Shown here: positions 24,293-36,539 of the stretch, piece after piece
How positions within the stretch are numbered: position 1 is the stretch's first letter
How the letters are laid out: every line of letters starts with the position of its first letter
DNA from: Gordionus sp. m RMFG-2023
Taxonomy: Eukaryota > Nematomorpha > Gordioida > Chordodea > Parachordodidae
Reading direction: 5' to 3'
Assembly: GCF_954871325.1 (NCBI RefSeq)
Contig: NC_088779.1
Location: 19,656,846-19,720,845 of the forward strand
DNA: 64,000 nt
Made by a program: the position numbers and the translations under genes
The notes under the pieces: generated by a model
What the model was told of the DNA's origin: nothing
The model's database searches: none
What the model saw: the letters and a program-made list of their open reading frames with translations, nothing else

Positions 24293-24824
24293 ATGTCCAA
24301 TATAGCTGCAGCAAAATCTAAACTTATAGCTATTATAGGAGATGAAGTTGTAACTTTTATTAAAATATATTTAAATATATATTTAGGATACTTGTGTAGG
24401 ATTCTTATTAGGTGGTATTGGTGAAATAAACAAGAGTCGTCAGACCAATTTTTTGGTTGTAAATAAAAGTAATTTAAATCTTTATAATCGTTTCTAAAAT
24501 GTCATTTAAGATACAGCAATATCTGAATTGGAAGAAAATTTTAAATCATTTACAGCTCGTGAGGATATAGCTATTATATTAATTAGTCAAAATGTAATAA
24601 TAAAATTAATATAATTATTTATTTTTCCTTCAAGATTGCAGAAATGATTAGGCATTTACTTGATAAGTATGATAAGATCATCCCTGTTGTTCTAGAAATA
24701 CCATCAAAAGATATTCCATATGATCCAAACAAAGATTCAATTTTAAAAAGGGCAAGAGTAAATATAAAAATGTATATTCTGGTATTATGAAAATTTTTAG
24801 GGCTTTTTAGGAGGAGAAAAATAA
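24293..24824 (+). CDS. V-type proton ATPase subunit F, complete, five exons
   Basis: This is the small stalk subunit of the V1 sector of the vacuolar H+-ATPase, needed to couple ATP hydrolysis to rotor movement on acidic organelle membranes. Exons are 24293-24346, 24387-24468, 24511-24593, 24635-24757 and 24801-24824; introns are 40, 42, 41 and 43 nt, all GT-AG. The joined product is 121 residues, against 119 in human ATP6V1F. It carries [63 protein letters not shown] and [14 protein letters not shown] in the expected order. The last exon gives only GFLGGEK. The first donor could also be 3 nt later, adding one Val. No single exon is long enough to stand out as an open frame. Family identification is firm. 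Confidence 0.95.
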
Positions 24825-25357
24825 CAAACCCATTAAACTATATAAAATATATATGTATGTATTTTTTTTAAATTATATAAAGTATATATACAATTTAAAA
24901 TTATAAATATAATGTATATATTTAAATATGTATATAAAATTATATTTATCCTTTATTTGTTAATTTATTTTATGAAATAAATTTTATATATAAGTTTTGA
25001 AAAAAGGAAAAGATAAAGTATATTCTTATCAATGATATTTTGAACAACAATTTTACATATTAATTAATTACTATGTAAATTTTTTTTAATTAAAATCATA
25101 AAATTTAATATATTAGCTCTCATTTATCAAATAAAAAAAAATTATTTAGACATTCCATTTAGAGCCAAACCCATATTCAAAAATATTTACTTTACATAAA
25201 CATAGACTTGACCCATTTTATTGGGAGCTCACTTTAACTGTGAAAAGGCCCTTTCTCAGATAATTATCTGAGTTTTTTTACAAGGATGTCAACAAACAAA
25301 AGTGAATTAACCATGGTGTGGCTCTAAGAACTATTTATATAGATTGGTAATTTATAA
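24825..25357. other. AT-rich spacer downstream of the V-ATPase gene
   Basis: Holds the presumed 3' untranslated region of the V-ATPase gene with AATAAA-like sequence near 24977. No other gene is supported. Confidence 0.5.
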
Positions 25358-25577
25358 TTAATAATGGTAAATATTTATTCTTTAAATAAAATAGAAATTA
25401 TTTATATTTCATTAATAATGGTAGATAATTATTTATTCTTAAAAATAAAATAGAAATTATTTATATTTCTTTAATAATGGTAGATATTTATTTTTCAAAA
25501 TAAAATAGAAATTATTTATATTTCTTTAATAATGGTAGATATTTATTTTTCAAAATAAAATAGAAATTATTTATGTA
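25358..25577. repeat. Tandem repeat, about 55 bp x 4
   Basis: Units start near 25358, 25412, 25471 and 25526, each with TTAATAATGGTAGATATTTA followed by AAATAAAATAGAAATTATTT. The last two are identical apart from their ends; earlier ones differ by small indels. No coding role is seen. Confidence 0.8.
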
Positions 25578-25771
25578 TATTGAGTTAAAATTTAACAAGC
25601 TTTGTATAAGAAATATATATTTATTTTGTTATATAAGAATTATGGATATAAAAAAATATTTTTCAAAAAGAAAAAAAATTTTTAAAAGAGCTGATTAAAT
25701 AATATGATTTTGATAAATTTATTTCTTTTCCAATATCTTTAAATATTGAAATACTTTTACATTTTATAAAA

Positions 25772-25844
25772 GGGGGATTAGCTCATATGGTAGAGCGCTC
25801 GCTTAGCATGCGAGAGGTAAGGGGATCGATGCCCCTATCCTCCA
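25772..25844 (+). tRNA. tRNA-Ala (anticodon AGC)
   Basis: The 73-nt sequence folds as a full cloverleaf. The acceptor stem is GGGGGAT with ATCCTCC, including the G3:U70 pair that marks alanine tRNAs. The D arm is GCTC/GAGC, the anticodon stem CTCGC/GCGAG with loop TTAGCAT (anticodon AGC at 25805-25807), and the T stem AGGGG/CCCCT. Internal A and B boxes are present and there is no intron. A T6 tract at 25848-25853 can terminate RNA polymerase III. CCA is not encoded, as usual in animals. Confidence 0.96.
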
Positions 25845-25847
25845 CAT

Positions 25848-25853
25848 ATTTTT
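25848..25853 (+). terminator. RNA polymerase III terminator of tRNA-Ala
   Basis: A run of six T residues begins four bases after the discriminator base. This is the standard pol III stop signal. Confidence 0.75.
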
Positions 25854-26690
25854 TAAAATTTTTTGGATTTAGAAGAACATCAATTATATTTTTAAATTAC
25901 CTTATATAAAAAATAAAAAAGAACAAAACATGAATATTTGAACTGCATTATTGTAGCTGTATAACGCCATCTAGCGAGATAATATACATAACATTATATT
26001 TGCATAGTTTTTTTTAATAAATGTATTGAAATTCAATTATATTCTTCGCTATAATGACCATCCCAATTATTCTATTTAAGCATTTATTTAATATTTAAGA
26101 ACTTTTTAATTATGAAATAAAAAATTGATTCGGATTTTTAAATATATTGGCCAAATTTGAAGACTCTTCACACGACAACAAGATTATGTAATATATATTT
26201 TTTAATTCCTTCTACATTCACACTACTAATATCAAGATCATGTAAAATTATTATCTCAGTATTTCCAACCAACAGAATTTTTTATTTAATGTAGATATAT
26301 AGGAATTTAAGATTAAAATCAGCGCTTCCCTTACCCTATAAAATAATTAAATATAATGCATATGCCCAATCCCTTTTTAATCAGCCCACGATAATACTTT
26401 TAGGATTATTATGCGTACAAGTACGTGCGTACCCACAAATGGATAAAGGGCTCCTCACCCCTTTTTACATTCAGTTTGATGGAAATGAGGAATACCTAGT
26501 ATAGTACAACGAATTATAGAACGATGCTATCATGTATCTTACCACTCTAATCCAGGTTTAAACAATTTTCTAAACAGAAATATAATATATTAACGAAATT
26601 CGTGTCATTATTATGGATTGTCAATAGAATTTATCGCAACAGATCTTATACTTTCAAAAAACTATATAATAGATCAGGCGTTATAATTAT
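25854..26690. other. AT-rich DNA, no gene recognised
   Basis: No exon, repeat or RNA that I can support. The patch at 26410-26480 is slightly richer in G/C but has no open frame of note. Confidence 0.5.
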
Positions 26691-26742
26691 CAGAGACCTT
26701 ACGAGCCGAGCCGTATTAATTTTTAAAAAATAAACCAGGGCT

Positions 26743-27451
26743 CAGTGGCGTAGCTACGGGGGGGGAGAGTAGTTCGGGTTTGGATCCCCCCCCAGAGCAA
26801 ATTTTTTTTTTAGATGTTCAAAAGACTCAAAGGTGACTTTGAATATTTATATTTTTCTGGTTTTGATGTTTGTGGAAGGATATTATAATACTATTGAAAT
26901 TATTCTGGATAGTATTATTATAAAAATTTAGGCAATATAATATTTATAATTAAAGCAATATAATATTTATATTTTAAATAATCGCTTTTTATTTGTAAAT
27001 TGATTTCTATAAAAGTATAAAAAATTGAAACGTATATCTAAAAGTTATGTCGAATGTGTTATTTTATTTTAAATTAGTGTTGTTAATGGCTCAATTTGAG
27101 CCGATATGGCTAACTCAATATATTAGCCTGAAAATTTTGCTCATGGATGATACAAAGGTTTGGACATTATTTCTGAATTCTCTAGGCTTAAGCAATATTT
27201 TTTGTCTAAAATATTGAGTTAGCTGTTTATAAAAATCGGCTCAAATCGAACTGTTTAATAACACTAATTAAAATGATCAATAATTCTAAGACTTTTATAT
27301 TATAAGAAAAACAAATATGATTTTTAGATAAACCCGGCCAAAGGCCGAGCAAAAGGGCAGAAGGCCCGTTAAAGGGGGGTTTGGGGGCGAAGCTCCCCAA
27401 GCTTTTATATGTATGGAATTCCTTTAAGGAAAATTCCTAACTACGCCACTG
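26743..27451. mobile_element. CAGTGGCGTAG hAT-type element, itself holding a MITE
   Basis: The ends CAGTGGCGTAGCTACGG and AACTACGCCACTG are inverted repeats. The flanks CCAGGGCT and GCTGGGCC match at only 5 of 8 positions, so the target duplication is degenerate. G and C homopolymers follow the left end, and a GC-rich patch (GGGGGTTTGGGGGCG) precedes the right end. It contains the TA-flanked MITE at 27077-27264. Non-coding. Confidence 0.65.
27077..27264. repeat. GTTGTTAAACGGCTC MITE, copy 2
   Basis: Begins GTGTTGTTAATGGCTC after TA and ends in the inverse TTTAATAACAC before TA. The inner blocks match copy 1. It is inserted in the CAGTGGCGTAG element. Confidence 0.65.
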
Positions 27452-27570
27452 GCTGGGCCAATGATAAAAAAATATTATATTTTTATAAATTTGGCGCAGA
27501 ATAATATATCAAATTCTTTCACTCATTGTATTTCATATTTTCTATATTTCAAAGCTAATTATATCTCGTG

Positions 27571-27869
27571 TGTTGAATATGTTGATCGATGTTATTTTAT
27601 TATTTATTTTGGCAATTGATTTATTTTATATTATATCAATTTATATTTAAATTTAATCGGTGATTTTATATTAACATTTTTATATACATCAATTTGTATT
27701 AGTTATTTTTTTTATTATTGTTTAAAAAAAAGATATATAAAGAGATAAAAAAATGTAATTTATTGAGGAAAATAAAAATGTTATATATCATATAATAAAA
27801 TTTAAATTATGATTAAAAATAAAATGATAATCAAAAAAAAATGTGAAATATCTATCAAATAATAAATGT
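27571..27869 (+). repeat. 5' long terminal repeat of the LTR fossil
   Basis: Shares nearly all of its length with the right repeat, starting TGTTGAATATG. Its right boundary is approximate because similarity to the other repeat fades near 27869. Confidence 0.75.
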
Positions 27870-29992
27870 CAATCTACGTCTGAACTCGGGGTAAGTATTA
27901 TCTAATTTGATCTTGATTTTGCAATGTACATTTATTCTATTTTATGCCTTTATCGATTATAATTCTCTTACGATGGATGCTTTGAACAATTCCACATATA
28001 TGACTGAATTTGTCAAGCTGGATTTCCCCAAATTTAGTAGCGATGACAGCGCCTACATAGGGAAATTGCAGAATTTCTTCAACACCAGCAAGATCTCCAA
28101 CGGAGAAAAGGCTGCTTTATTTCTCCGAAATCATCCTGATGACGAATTCAATAATATTGGGCCAATTAGCAATGAGGCAGACTTTCAGGACCCAATCGCC
28201 CTGCTTGGCAAATTCAAGTTACAACATCCATCGAAGACTGAGAACGCTAAACTTCTTTATTTTATGCTGCAACTCAAGGCAAAGATGAGACATTCTCGTC
28301 TTGGGTCAATCGTGTAGCACGACTCAATAAAGAATGTAAATTCGATGAATTATTGAGAAAGTGAGAGTATCTTCGAATTTCAAAGATGTCAGGAAAGCGG
28401 TCAAGAACTCTATGACCATAGAAGACATTTACAATCTAGGTCTAAAGGAAGACACCGCGGAGCCAAGTGGCATCAAGGTCGAGATGAAATTGTTTCATTT
28501 GAATGAATCACCTGGCGTACAAGAGGTTAATCACATGGGCAGAGTCAAAAATAGTTACGTAACATCAAAACCCATTCAGGACTCTCACGCACATGGTATA
28601 TCTCTTATCAAGCAACCCCATTTCATCAATGACAATCGCCCCTCACAGCATTTCGATGAACGTTACGATTTACGCTGCGACTATTGCCACGACAAACGAT
28701 TCAACGGACGCTATGACAACGTCCGTAAAACAAACGATTCAGACAACGACCGCGACGAACGATTCAACGGATGGCACAGCAAATTCCACGACAATCGTTT
28801 TGATCAAAGCCACGATAATTGTCACTATAACCGCAACCGTATCGATAATCGCAACAATAACTACGACGACGATCGATCCAACAATATCGGGTACAACGTC
28901 CATGGCAATCGCCACGACTCTCATTGTGACCATCATCAAAGCCCTGATCGACGGGATGACTGCTATAGAGGTGATAGCCGAACCAATTATTTCCGTCGGG
29001 GTCAGCACAGTCACAACCCTCAAAATATTAATGGTTTTCCGAAAAAGTCGTCGAGGCCCAACCAGTATAAAAATGACAATAATACTCACAATAGATCTTC
29101 TGATTACAAAGATCGTGATTGTCAATTGAATACGAACCAAGCTATGAACATCGAAGTAATTGATGATGACGACGACTCAAACACAGACCTTAAAGAATAT
29201 AATCTGCAGAATTTGGAAGTGTACAATCTGGGGATCAAGGATACCATATATGATGCGTACAACATGACTGAGCATCAACAACATACCCACGTTGATGCAA
29301 GTTGACACCGGTACTAGGTACAGTATACTTCCGAAGCTGACAGCTTAGACTGTTGGCATAATAGCGATACGTAAGACGGATATTAAACTCAATGGTTATA
29401 ACGCTAGCGCTATCAAGATATTAGGTCTTGCCAATGTGAACGTTAAGTATGAAGGAAACTCACATACACTGGAAGCCATTGTAGTGGATTGTGATAAGAT
29501 CCTCCTGCTAGGGCGTATGTGGCTCCATACCTTCAACAACATTTTAAAAACGTTCATAGTGGATAATGTAGAGAATGATCTCGAGAAGATAATCTCGCCA
29601 ACAAAAAAAAACCTCGAATCAACTTACTCCTACAAACCCAAAATAGTCAGACAAGAGAAAGTTCACTTGAAGCCCGATGCTGTACCTAAGATCATACCTC
29701 TAAGTAGAATTCCGTGCGCCAAGATCGATGCAACGACTCAGAAATTGGATTGCTGGCTGAAACACGACAAAATAAACCTTGCTCGAAAGGAATCTAGATG
29801 TCCGATGCCATGAGCGATCCGGTTTGGAAATTAGCTAGGGTTGTCTTTAATTTATCAAGCCATCGTTCGGTTTGAAAAGAAGACTGCACCATGAACATGG
29901 GTGGCGTATTGCGTGGTGATTATGAATGTCAATGACATTATCACTTAACTTATCCAAGGAAATCATAAGCCGAATTTCTTTGGAGGGTGGAA

Positions 29993-30308
29993 TGTTGAAT
30001 ATGTTCATCGATGTTATTTTATTATTTATTTTATATTATATTAATTTACATTTAAATTTAATCGGTGAAAATTTTATATTAACATTTTTATTTATACATC
30101 AATTTGTATTAGTTATTTTTTTTTATAATTGTTTAAAAAAATTTAAAAAAAAGATATATAGAGATAAAAAAAATGTAATTTATTGAGGAAAATAAAAATG
30201 TAATATATCATATAATAAAATTTAAATTATGATTAAAAATAAAATGATAATCAAATAAAAATATGAAATATCTATCAAATAATAAATGTTAATAATTCAA
30301 TTCCAACA
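29993..30308 (+). repeat. 3' long terminal repeat of the LTR fossil
   Basis: Starts TGTTGAATATG directly after a GGAGGGTGGAA polypurine tract and ends CCAACA next to the TCGTG target duplication. Confidence 0.8.
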
Positions 30309-30380
30309 TCGTGCACAAAATACTCAACTAGTTTATGTTTATATAAGAAAAGTATAAATATTTTATATTATTATTATAAC

Positions 30381-30630
30381 TTTTATTTTTAGTCAAATCA
30401 TATAACTTTAATTTGTCCTCATATACTATATTAGGTAAATAAAATAGTTATTAATTTAGAAGACTAATTTATAATTTTTATTTTTAGTCAAATTATGTAA
30501 TTTTAATTTATTATATTATACCAGGTAAATAAATAGTTATTAATTAGACTAATTTATAATTTTTATTTTTAGTCAAATGATGTAATTTTAATTCATTATA
30601 CTATACCAGGTAAATAAATAGTTATTAATC
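30381..30630. repeat. Tandem repeat, about 85-95 bp x 3
   Basis: Three units start near 30381, 30476 and 30561. Each contains TTTTATTTTTAGTCAAAT followed by GGTAAATAAATAGTTATTAA. The array fills the right part of the host hAT-type element and is probably its own subterminal sequence. Confidence 0.75.
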
Positions 30631-30648
30631 TATCTCTGCAGGTCTCTG

Positions 30649-32479
30649 ATAATTATCAAGAGGATATTAAGTTACAATGCATTAGGGAAAAGTAATTGTG
30701 GCAAATAAAAAACAACCCATTCTCATGATATATCATTTGCCTAGTATCCTTTTTCAGACATATCAAATAATTAGTTATATTTTTTATTTTAAAATAATAT
30801 TCTTTATACGAAATAAATATTCCCATAATACATAAAACGGCACTCATCATACCATATAAAATTGTCCTAACAATGGGAGTCATGTGATTTAAAAAACTCT
30901 AAACTATATCCACGAAGTTAAATTTACGGACAAACGTTCATAAATGTCAATTAAAACTGACATATAAAACATGCTTCTTTTTCTTTAGAAAACCATACAA
31001 AACAGTTTTAAAAAATATATAAATAAATTCAATAAATTGTTTAATATATTTTTGTTGTTGTTGGTGTTCTTTTTTTGCACGACGTTGTCTGTCATAGCAT
31101 CTTTGGTAGTTAGTTATAGCATTTTTAATAGTCGGTTTTAGCATAATTAATCTTGATCATTCTATCTCATGCTTGTTACCATTAATTCAGTTTCATTGTG
31201 GTTAATTAGGCATAATATTTAAGTATGCCAGTCAAATATGTTATCATTTCAAATTCTATATTAATGTATTATTTTTAAACATCATGCTAAGATCACTTTT
31301 CCCTTATCAATCATTTTAATCCAAAACTTTTAAAAATCGTAACCAACTGAACAATATACATTTATTCAAAAATAACAACCGAAAATTTTGAACTAAGAAC
31401 CGAAATTAAATCTTTATCCTATTGGTTGGACACTCTGTTAACCGCTAAATCATAAATGATTCTTACCCTTCCCCTGGGTAGGTCCATATAAACGAAGGAG
31501 CTGGTGGGGCAGTTTACCGAGATGCTAAATTTTGTTTCTTGGGACAATTTTTACCCTAAATTAATTATATTATTAATATCCTCTCTAAAAAGATCTTCAA
31601 AATTGTTAGGCCTTCGAAGTCAAACATTGTCAAAAGAAACAAGCAAAAAAGTATTTTGATTTTTTTAAAAAATTAATATATAATATTTTAGATTTGTTTA
31701 ATTTTAGAATTATTTTAGATTAGTTTAATCTTAGGATTATTTATAGTAATCTCTAAGTTAAGATTTCTTAACCAAAGATTAATCATTATTAAGGTTTTAA
31801 TAATTGTCAGGAATATTTATAATTATTTCCAAGACAAGGTTCTTTATTTATTCAAATGATTATTTTAGTTTATATATATATATATTATAACAGACGGTTG
31901 TTCGTTGAATTGTGGTCAAGAGAAATAATATCAACTAAATATGTTGATTTTTGCTAAGATGCATTTAATAATAAAAATTTATGGAATATATGTAATATTT
32001 AAATAAAACATCAAAAAATTAAAAATACAATCATGCTATTTTTTAATAATTAGGTGATGTCTCAAAAGAGTGGCAAGAAAATTTGGAGAATTGGGATTCT
32101 CCAGAGAGGTCGGAAAATAATTTGAGGTGAAATTAATGATAAATACGTTTACCGTTTAAAAATATCTGTAACTAGAACGTATATTATTTTTAAATCTTAT
32201 AATAATTGATCAATATTAGAGCTATTAATTATAAAAATAAAATTATATATCAAGAATTTATAATTGTAAACAAAGGTATTAATTTGATAAGTAGAATTTA
32301 ATTAAAAAATTACATTTGATAATAAACAATTTTGAGAATCAATATTATACAATTAATGAGGTTTGGAGGGATAATATTGAACAAGATTTTTCATCCTTAT
32401 TTATAAAGTAATTAAGTTTATTGAAGGATTTTAAAGCAAGTTTAACCGTACCCAACCCTAACTTTTAATATCTTAAAAG
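30649..32479. other. AT-rich DNA with one exon-like stretch
   Basis: Mostly A/T sequence. At 32055-32127 a splice-acceptor-like TTAATAATTAG is followed by an open stretch reading DVSKEWQENLENWDSPERSE, then a possible donor. It is isolated and unrecognised, so I do not call a gene. The minus-strand frame at 30947-31144 (starting MLKPTIKNAITNYQR) is also unsupported. Confidence 0.35.
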
Positions 32480-34165
32480 CGACTGATACCATTTGCGTGG
32501 AAGACAAAATACCCAGAATTAATGAATTATTAGACACACTAGGTAATGGATCAAAATATATGCTATTAGATTTATCAGAAGGGTATTTTCAAAAAAGCTC
32601 TGAATGTGGAGATGAAAAGGATGTTAGTGATCAATACGCCAAGTAAATTGTATCGTTTCACGCGACTTCCGTTTGGAATAGCTTTAGAGTCAGCCATTTT
32701 TCAACAATGAATTTTTTAAAAGGACTACCCGGGGTAGCTGTATATTTTGACGATATAATAATTAATGGGGAATCAATCAAGATTCATAAAAGACCTAATA
32801 AATGTATTAAAAACGTTAGAAACAAACGGTATGAAATTAAATAAAAAAAAATGCATTTTTTTAAAGAAACGATTGAATTCTTAGGTCATACAATTTGTGA
32901 AGAGGAATCATAACAACAAATGTCAATGCAATTTTAGATGCTTCGTTTCCTAAAAACATCAAAGAATTTCAAGCTTTTATAATTATATTAATTATCAAAA
33001 ATTTATAAACAATTTTTCCATTATCTCCGCTCCTTTATATATGCTTTTAAGGAAAAATGTGCCATGAATGAAACAAAAGTAATTAATAAATTTAGAAAAT
33101 TAATTATAGAAGCACCTATTTTAATCCATTATAATCCTAAAATGACGATAATTCTAGCTGCTGACGCGTCTCAACATGGAATAGGATCAGTATCATCTCA
33201 TATCATTAACAACAAGGAACTTGGCTTCACTTCTCGAATATTAAATGCCTTCGAATGAAATTATAGTCAGATAGAGCGTGAGGGTTTAGTTATATAATTG
33301 GTAATCATTTTACTATAGTCACTCATAAGCTATTTATATCGTTACTTAACCCGCATAAATGAATAACAGATTATCAAGATTAGTAAGATAGCCCTTACAA
33401 CTAGCAAATTATAATGATGAATTACAACATCGAGGAACGCAAAAGAATAGCATTTCGGATATGCTTTCCCGTTTCCCAATTGACGGGAAACCATCTGTTT
33501 GGTAAGAATTAGATATTAATTTAATAGTAGCGGATGCTCCAAAATTCATTTCAACTCTAGATATAAGATCACACACAAAAAATGACCTAGTACAAAGTTT
33601 TACGTTGCATCACAAATGGTTGGCCGACGAAAACCGTTTTTCCAGCACCGAAATGAACTTACATCGAGGCAAAGTTTATATTATAGGAATTAAGAACCAT
33701 CCGAAAAATATACAAGTAAATATTTTATCCTTTTTTCATATGGGCCACCAGGGTTACACTAAAACAAAATTATTGGTTTAAGAGAACATTTGGTGACCTA
33801 ATATTAATATCGAATAACAGTAAGAATTGTGAATTATGTCAAACACATATACTAGTGGTAAAATGATCATAGGAAAATGGCCCTTCGCAAATAAACCATG
33901 TTCACCGGACTAATTAACGGAGATATATATTTAGTAATAATAGATAGTTTTAGTCCTGAGATACAAAAACTTAAGACATATAATTTTACGGGAGTAGGAA
34001 AAGTATTGTTAAGACATTTCGCTATATTTGGTTACCTCAATACTATTGTTACTGATAAGGAGTCCCCATTAGAATTCAGTATATTTTGCAAACAATTACT
34101 AATTAGAATTGTACATAGTGCCCATTCCACCCACGATCCAACAGAGAGGCGGGGTGCTTAGTACA
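32480..34165 (+). mobile_element. Ty3/Gypsy retrotransposon fossil (pol region)
   Basis: In order on the plus strand there are traces of reverse transcriptase (32540-32920, with a YFDDIII-type active-site box), RNase H (about 33060-33300, AADASQHGIG), the integrase zinc-binding part (near 33740) and the integrase core (33898-34161). The order RT, RNase H, integrase is that of Ty3/Gypsy. It is badly broken, with many breaks. No terminal repeats or target duplications were found, so it is old. Confidence 0.8.
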
Positions 34166-34779
34166 AACTAAGAGTTTTAAGAAAAAACTTAATGATTATA
34201 ACAAAATACAAGATTTTCTTTAATTATCGATGCTCCACAAATAACCACAAAACAATAACGCAGTCTCATTCTAATGTTGACAAATATAATGAAAAAGATT
34301 GTAAAATCAATGTTTACTTATTGAAGTATATTTAGTTTTTCGACAGATATTTTTGTTTTACCGTTAACATACTAGTAATTTAGCCAAATAATATATTTCT
34401 TTATCATATTTTTTCATAAGATTCCATTCTTTTTGTGTATGCAAATTCACAATAATGCAAAAATGATAAAAATAAACATTTTACAAAAATAATAAAACAA
34501 ACAATTTAATACAACACTTTTACATATGGATTTTCAATTTATATACTCAATTTTATATATAATTTATATCAACGTTTTTTTAAATTATTTATATACTTTA
34601 TTGAATATGTTCTGATTTTTTTTCAATATAAATAAGTAATTTTTTAATTACTAAGCACATTTTATAATAAAGTTATATAAAATAGTAATTATATTTCATT
34701 CAATCTATTAATAAATAGTTTACATTTATCTTAATTAATTTTTTTTGACGAATAGATCATTTATTAAATGAAGAAAAAT
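34166..34779. other. AT-rich DNA, nothing recognised
   Basis: Low-complexity A/T sequence between the Gypsy fossil and the LINE remnant. No feature supported. Confidence 0.5.
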
Positions 34780-34799
34780 TCAAAATTTAGGTTTGGTCG

Positions 34800-35780
34800 G
34801 TGGGGCTTAATGACCCATGTAAGATATAAAGTTGTATCGACAAATCTCGTTCTTTGTCGTAGGTAGAAGCCTTCTTTTGGATCGTAATTAAACGTAACCT
34901 TTGCTCTATTATTTTAAATAATTTTATAGCTTGGGATCTGATCCACAGGTTTCTGAGACTACCGGAACAAACAAAAGATTATTAAGGTGGCTATATTTTC
35001 TTTTGTATTTTCAGCTTTCATGAAGGAGTTGAGAGAAACGATCTACACATGTATAATCCCAAGAGAGGGGTAAACCTTGGTTCCAAGGGACTAGCGTCAT
35101 TCCATCCGGTCTGGTTTGATTATCAGCGCTGAGGCCAGAGGCCAGCGTAGAAGGAATATTTGTGGATTTCAAGATTCTATGGATCGAATTGTTGGCATAG
35201 TGCCTGGGTTATCTATCTTTTGAAAAACGACAGTGTATGGGATGGTGTACAAGGCTATCGATATGAGTTTCACATATGACACATGATTTCGGCGTTACGA
35301 TTTCACAGCCTAAACAAAGACCTATTATATTCTAAGTTCTTCATTGGTTAGTAACAAGCCTAAATTAGAACTAGGTATAGTTTCTAACCATTCGTAACCA
35401 AGGTAGCATATAGCTGAGGCTGGAATTATTTGATCCGGCAAAAGAGTCGTATTGTGGTCATTAGGTATCTCGGGGTTGGGTTTAGGTGGAGAAAGAGCGA
35501 TGGAGATTTTCTTAACAGCTTTGAAGTGTAAGTATTGGAAGCAATGCTATATCAATGGTAAATTCCAGTAGTCTCCTTGTTTTATAGAATTTAGACATGA
35601 GAGGCTTGGAGCATTTTTGTTCCAGAGGTCTAATGCTGCCGTATGATGTGGATCGATAGTATCAAGTCTCCAAGTGTGTATCAAAATTTAGCAACTGTAA
35701 AAAGGCTGAAATGCTTAGGATATGGGAGAATGGATACTACCACCTAGCTTTGGTGGAAGGGCTGCATCTAGGAGAGTGAT
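34800..35780 (-). mobile_element. LINE ORF2 3' half remnant
   Basis: The minus strand reads, in order, AALDLWNKNAPSL (about 35630), LLPDQIIPASAICYLGYEW, LETIPSSNLGLLLTNEELRI (about 35350), CVICETHIDSLVHHPIHCRF (a CxxC..H..C zinc-knuckle-like motif), and RPDGMTLVPWNQGLPLSWDY with TCVD (about 35080). The RPDG..PW..G..L.WD.TCVD signature and the Cys/His motif before it are typical of the region after the reverse transcriptase in a group of invertebrate non-LTR retrotransposons. Stops occur, so it is inactive. The reverse transcriptase core itself is not visible upstream. Confidence 0.75.
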
Positions 35781-36100
35781 AAAAATTTGATATTTAAAAT
35801 AGATTAGGGGGTATTAAATGAACTTCAAGTATTCAAAATAACTCGGATAAGAAAATAGGAAATAAATAATATCTGTTTCACAAGTTATCGTATTTATTTG
35901 TTGAGTTTAAGAGTTAAGGTTGAATTGTTATTGCTAGGATTTAAAAGACACGCCAGATATGGGTTAGTAATACATATTTTTAAGAAGAGATATAGAAATA
36001 TTTGACTAAACAACTAGCCAAACAACAATACAAAAGTAGTAACGACTTATATGATATTAATTTTACAATAAAATTTATTATAATAAACTAGGCAAGGTAG

Positions 36101-36308
36101 CAATGGTGTCTTGCTGTTTTCTACAATGGGGGGGGGGGGGGGATTGCTAATAGATGCTGGTATACTTTTAAAAAAATTTATAATTTTTTTTACTCTAAGT
36201 GCTAATTATTCAAAATTTTGAAATAGGGTGCTAATCCCTATTTTAAAAGTGGTGCTATTTGAAAAGGGATGCTTTTGCACCCAAAACACTTAGCTAGCGA
36301 TGTCCCTG
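36101..36308. mobile_element. 208-bp hAT-type MITE with exact target duplication
   Basis: CAAGGTAG flanks both sides exactly. The ends CAATGGTGTCTTGCTG and GCTAGCGATGTCCCTG are imperfect inverted repeats. A poly-G run (36127-36142) lies near the left end. Non-coding. Confidence 0.75.
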
Positions 36309-36539
36309 CAAGGTAGATATTAATTGAACAATTATGATAATTGGGGTGATTATAATGAATTTAATTTATTTAATACCGAAAGTCTAACCTTTTTAAATTA
36401 TTTTATTTTGAATGATAATATTAAAACACAATGAAGGTCACCTTGCAGATTTAATATTATATTTATTTATTTCTATTATTTTTTTTATTTGATAAAATTT
36501 ATATTTTTCCTTTTTAAAATTACAAAATAAGAACAATAA

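Larger units (their letters stand above)
27571..30308 (+). mobile_element. LTR retrotransposon fossil, nested in a hAT-type element
   Basis: Two long terminal repeats of about 300 bp begin TGTTGAATATGTT; the right one ends CAACA. TCGTG flanks both sides as an exact 5-bp target duplication. A polypurine tract lies just before the right repeat. Inside are a gag-like part (about 27970-29300, with an Asn/Asp/His/Arg-rich stretch) and an aspartic-protease-like part (about 29300-29560). No convincing reverse transcriptase or integrase part was seen. It is broken, with several breaks, and shorter than whole Ty3/Gypsy-type elements. The repeats are still similar, suggesting moderate age. Confidence 0.8.
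26691..30648. mobile_element. CAGAGACC hAT-type element split by nested insertions
   Basis: The outer ends CAGAGACCT and AGGTCTCTG are inverted repeats, and ATAATTAT flanks both sides as an exact 8-bp target duplication. Very little of the element's own sequence remains: GAGCCGAGCCG near the left end, tandem repeats near the right end, and CTGCAGG at the right edge. Most of the 3.96 kb consists of two later insertions, a CAGTGGCGTAG element and an LTR element. It has no transposase and was probably non-autonomous. Confidence 0.8.

Noticed and set aside
25358-25577. Possible CRISPR-like regular repeats
   Set aside because: These are contiguous eukaryotic tandem repeats without spacers.
28593-29140. 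Thr/Ile-rich and Ile/Val-rich open frames on both strands
   Set aside because: They are shadows of the Asn/Asp/His-rich stretch of the LTR fossil in its main frame.
30947-31144. Gln/Lys-rich minus-strand frame (MLKPTIKNAITNYQR) as a small protein
   Set aside because: It runs into A/T low-complexity codons and has no other support.
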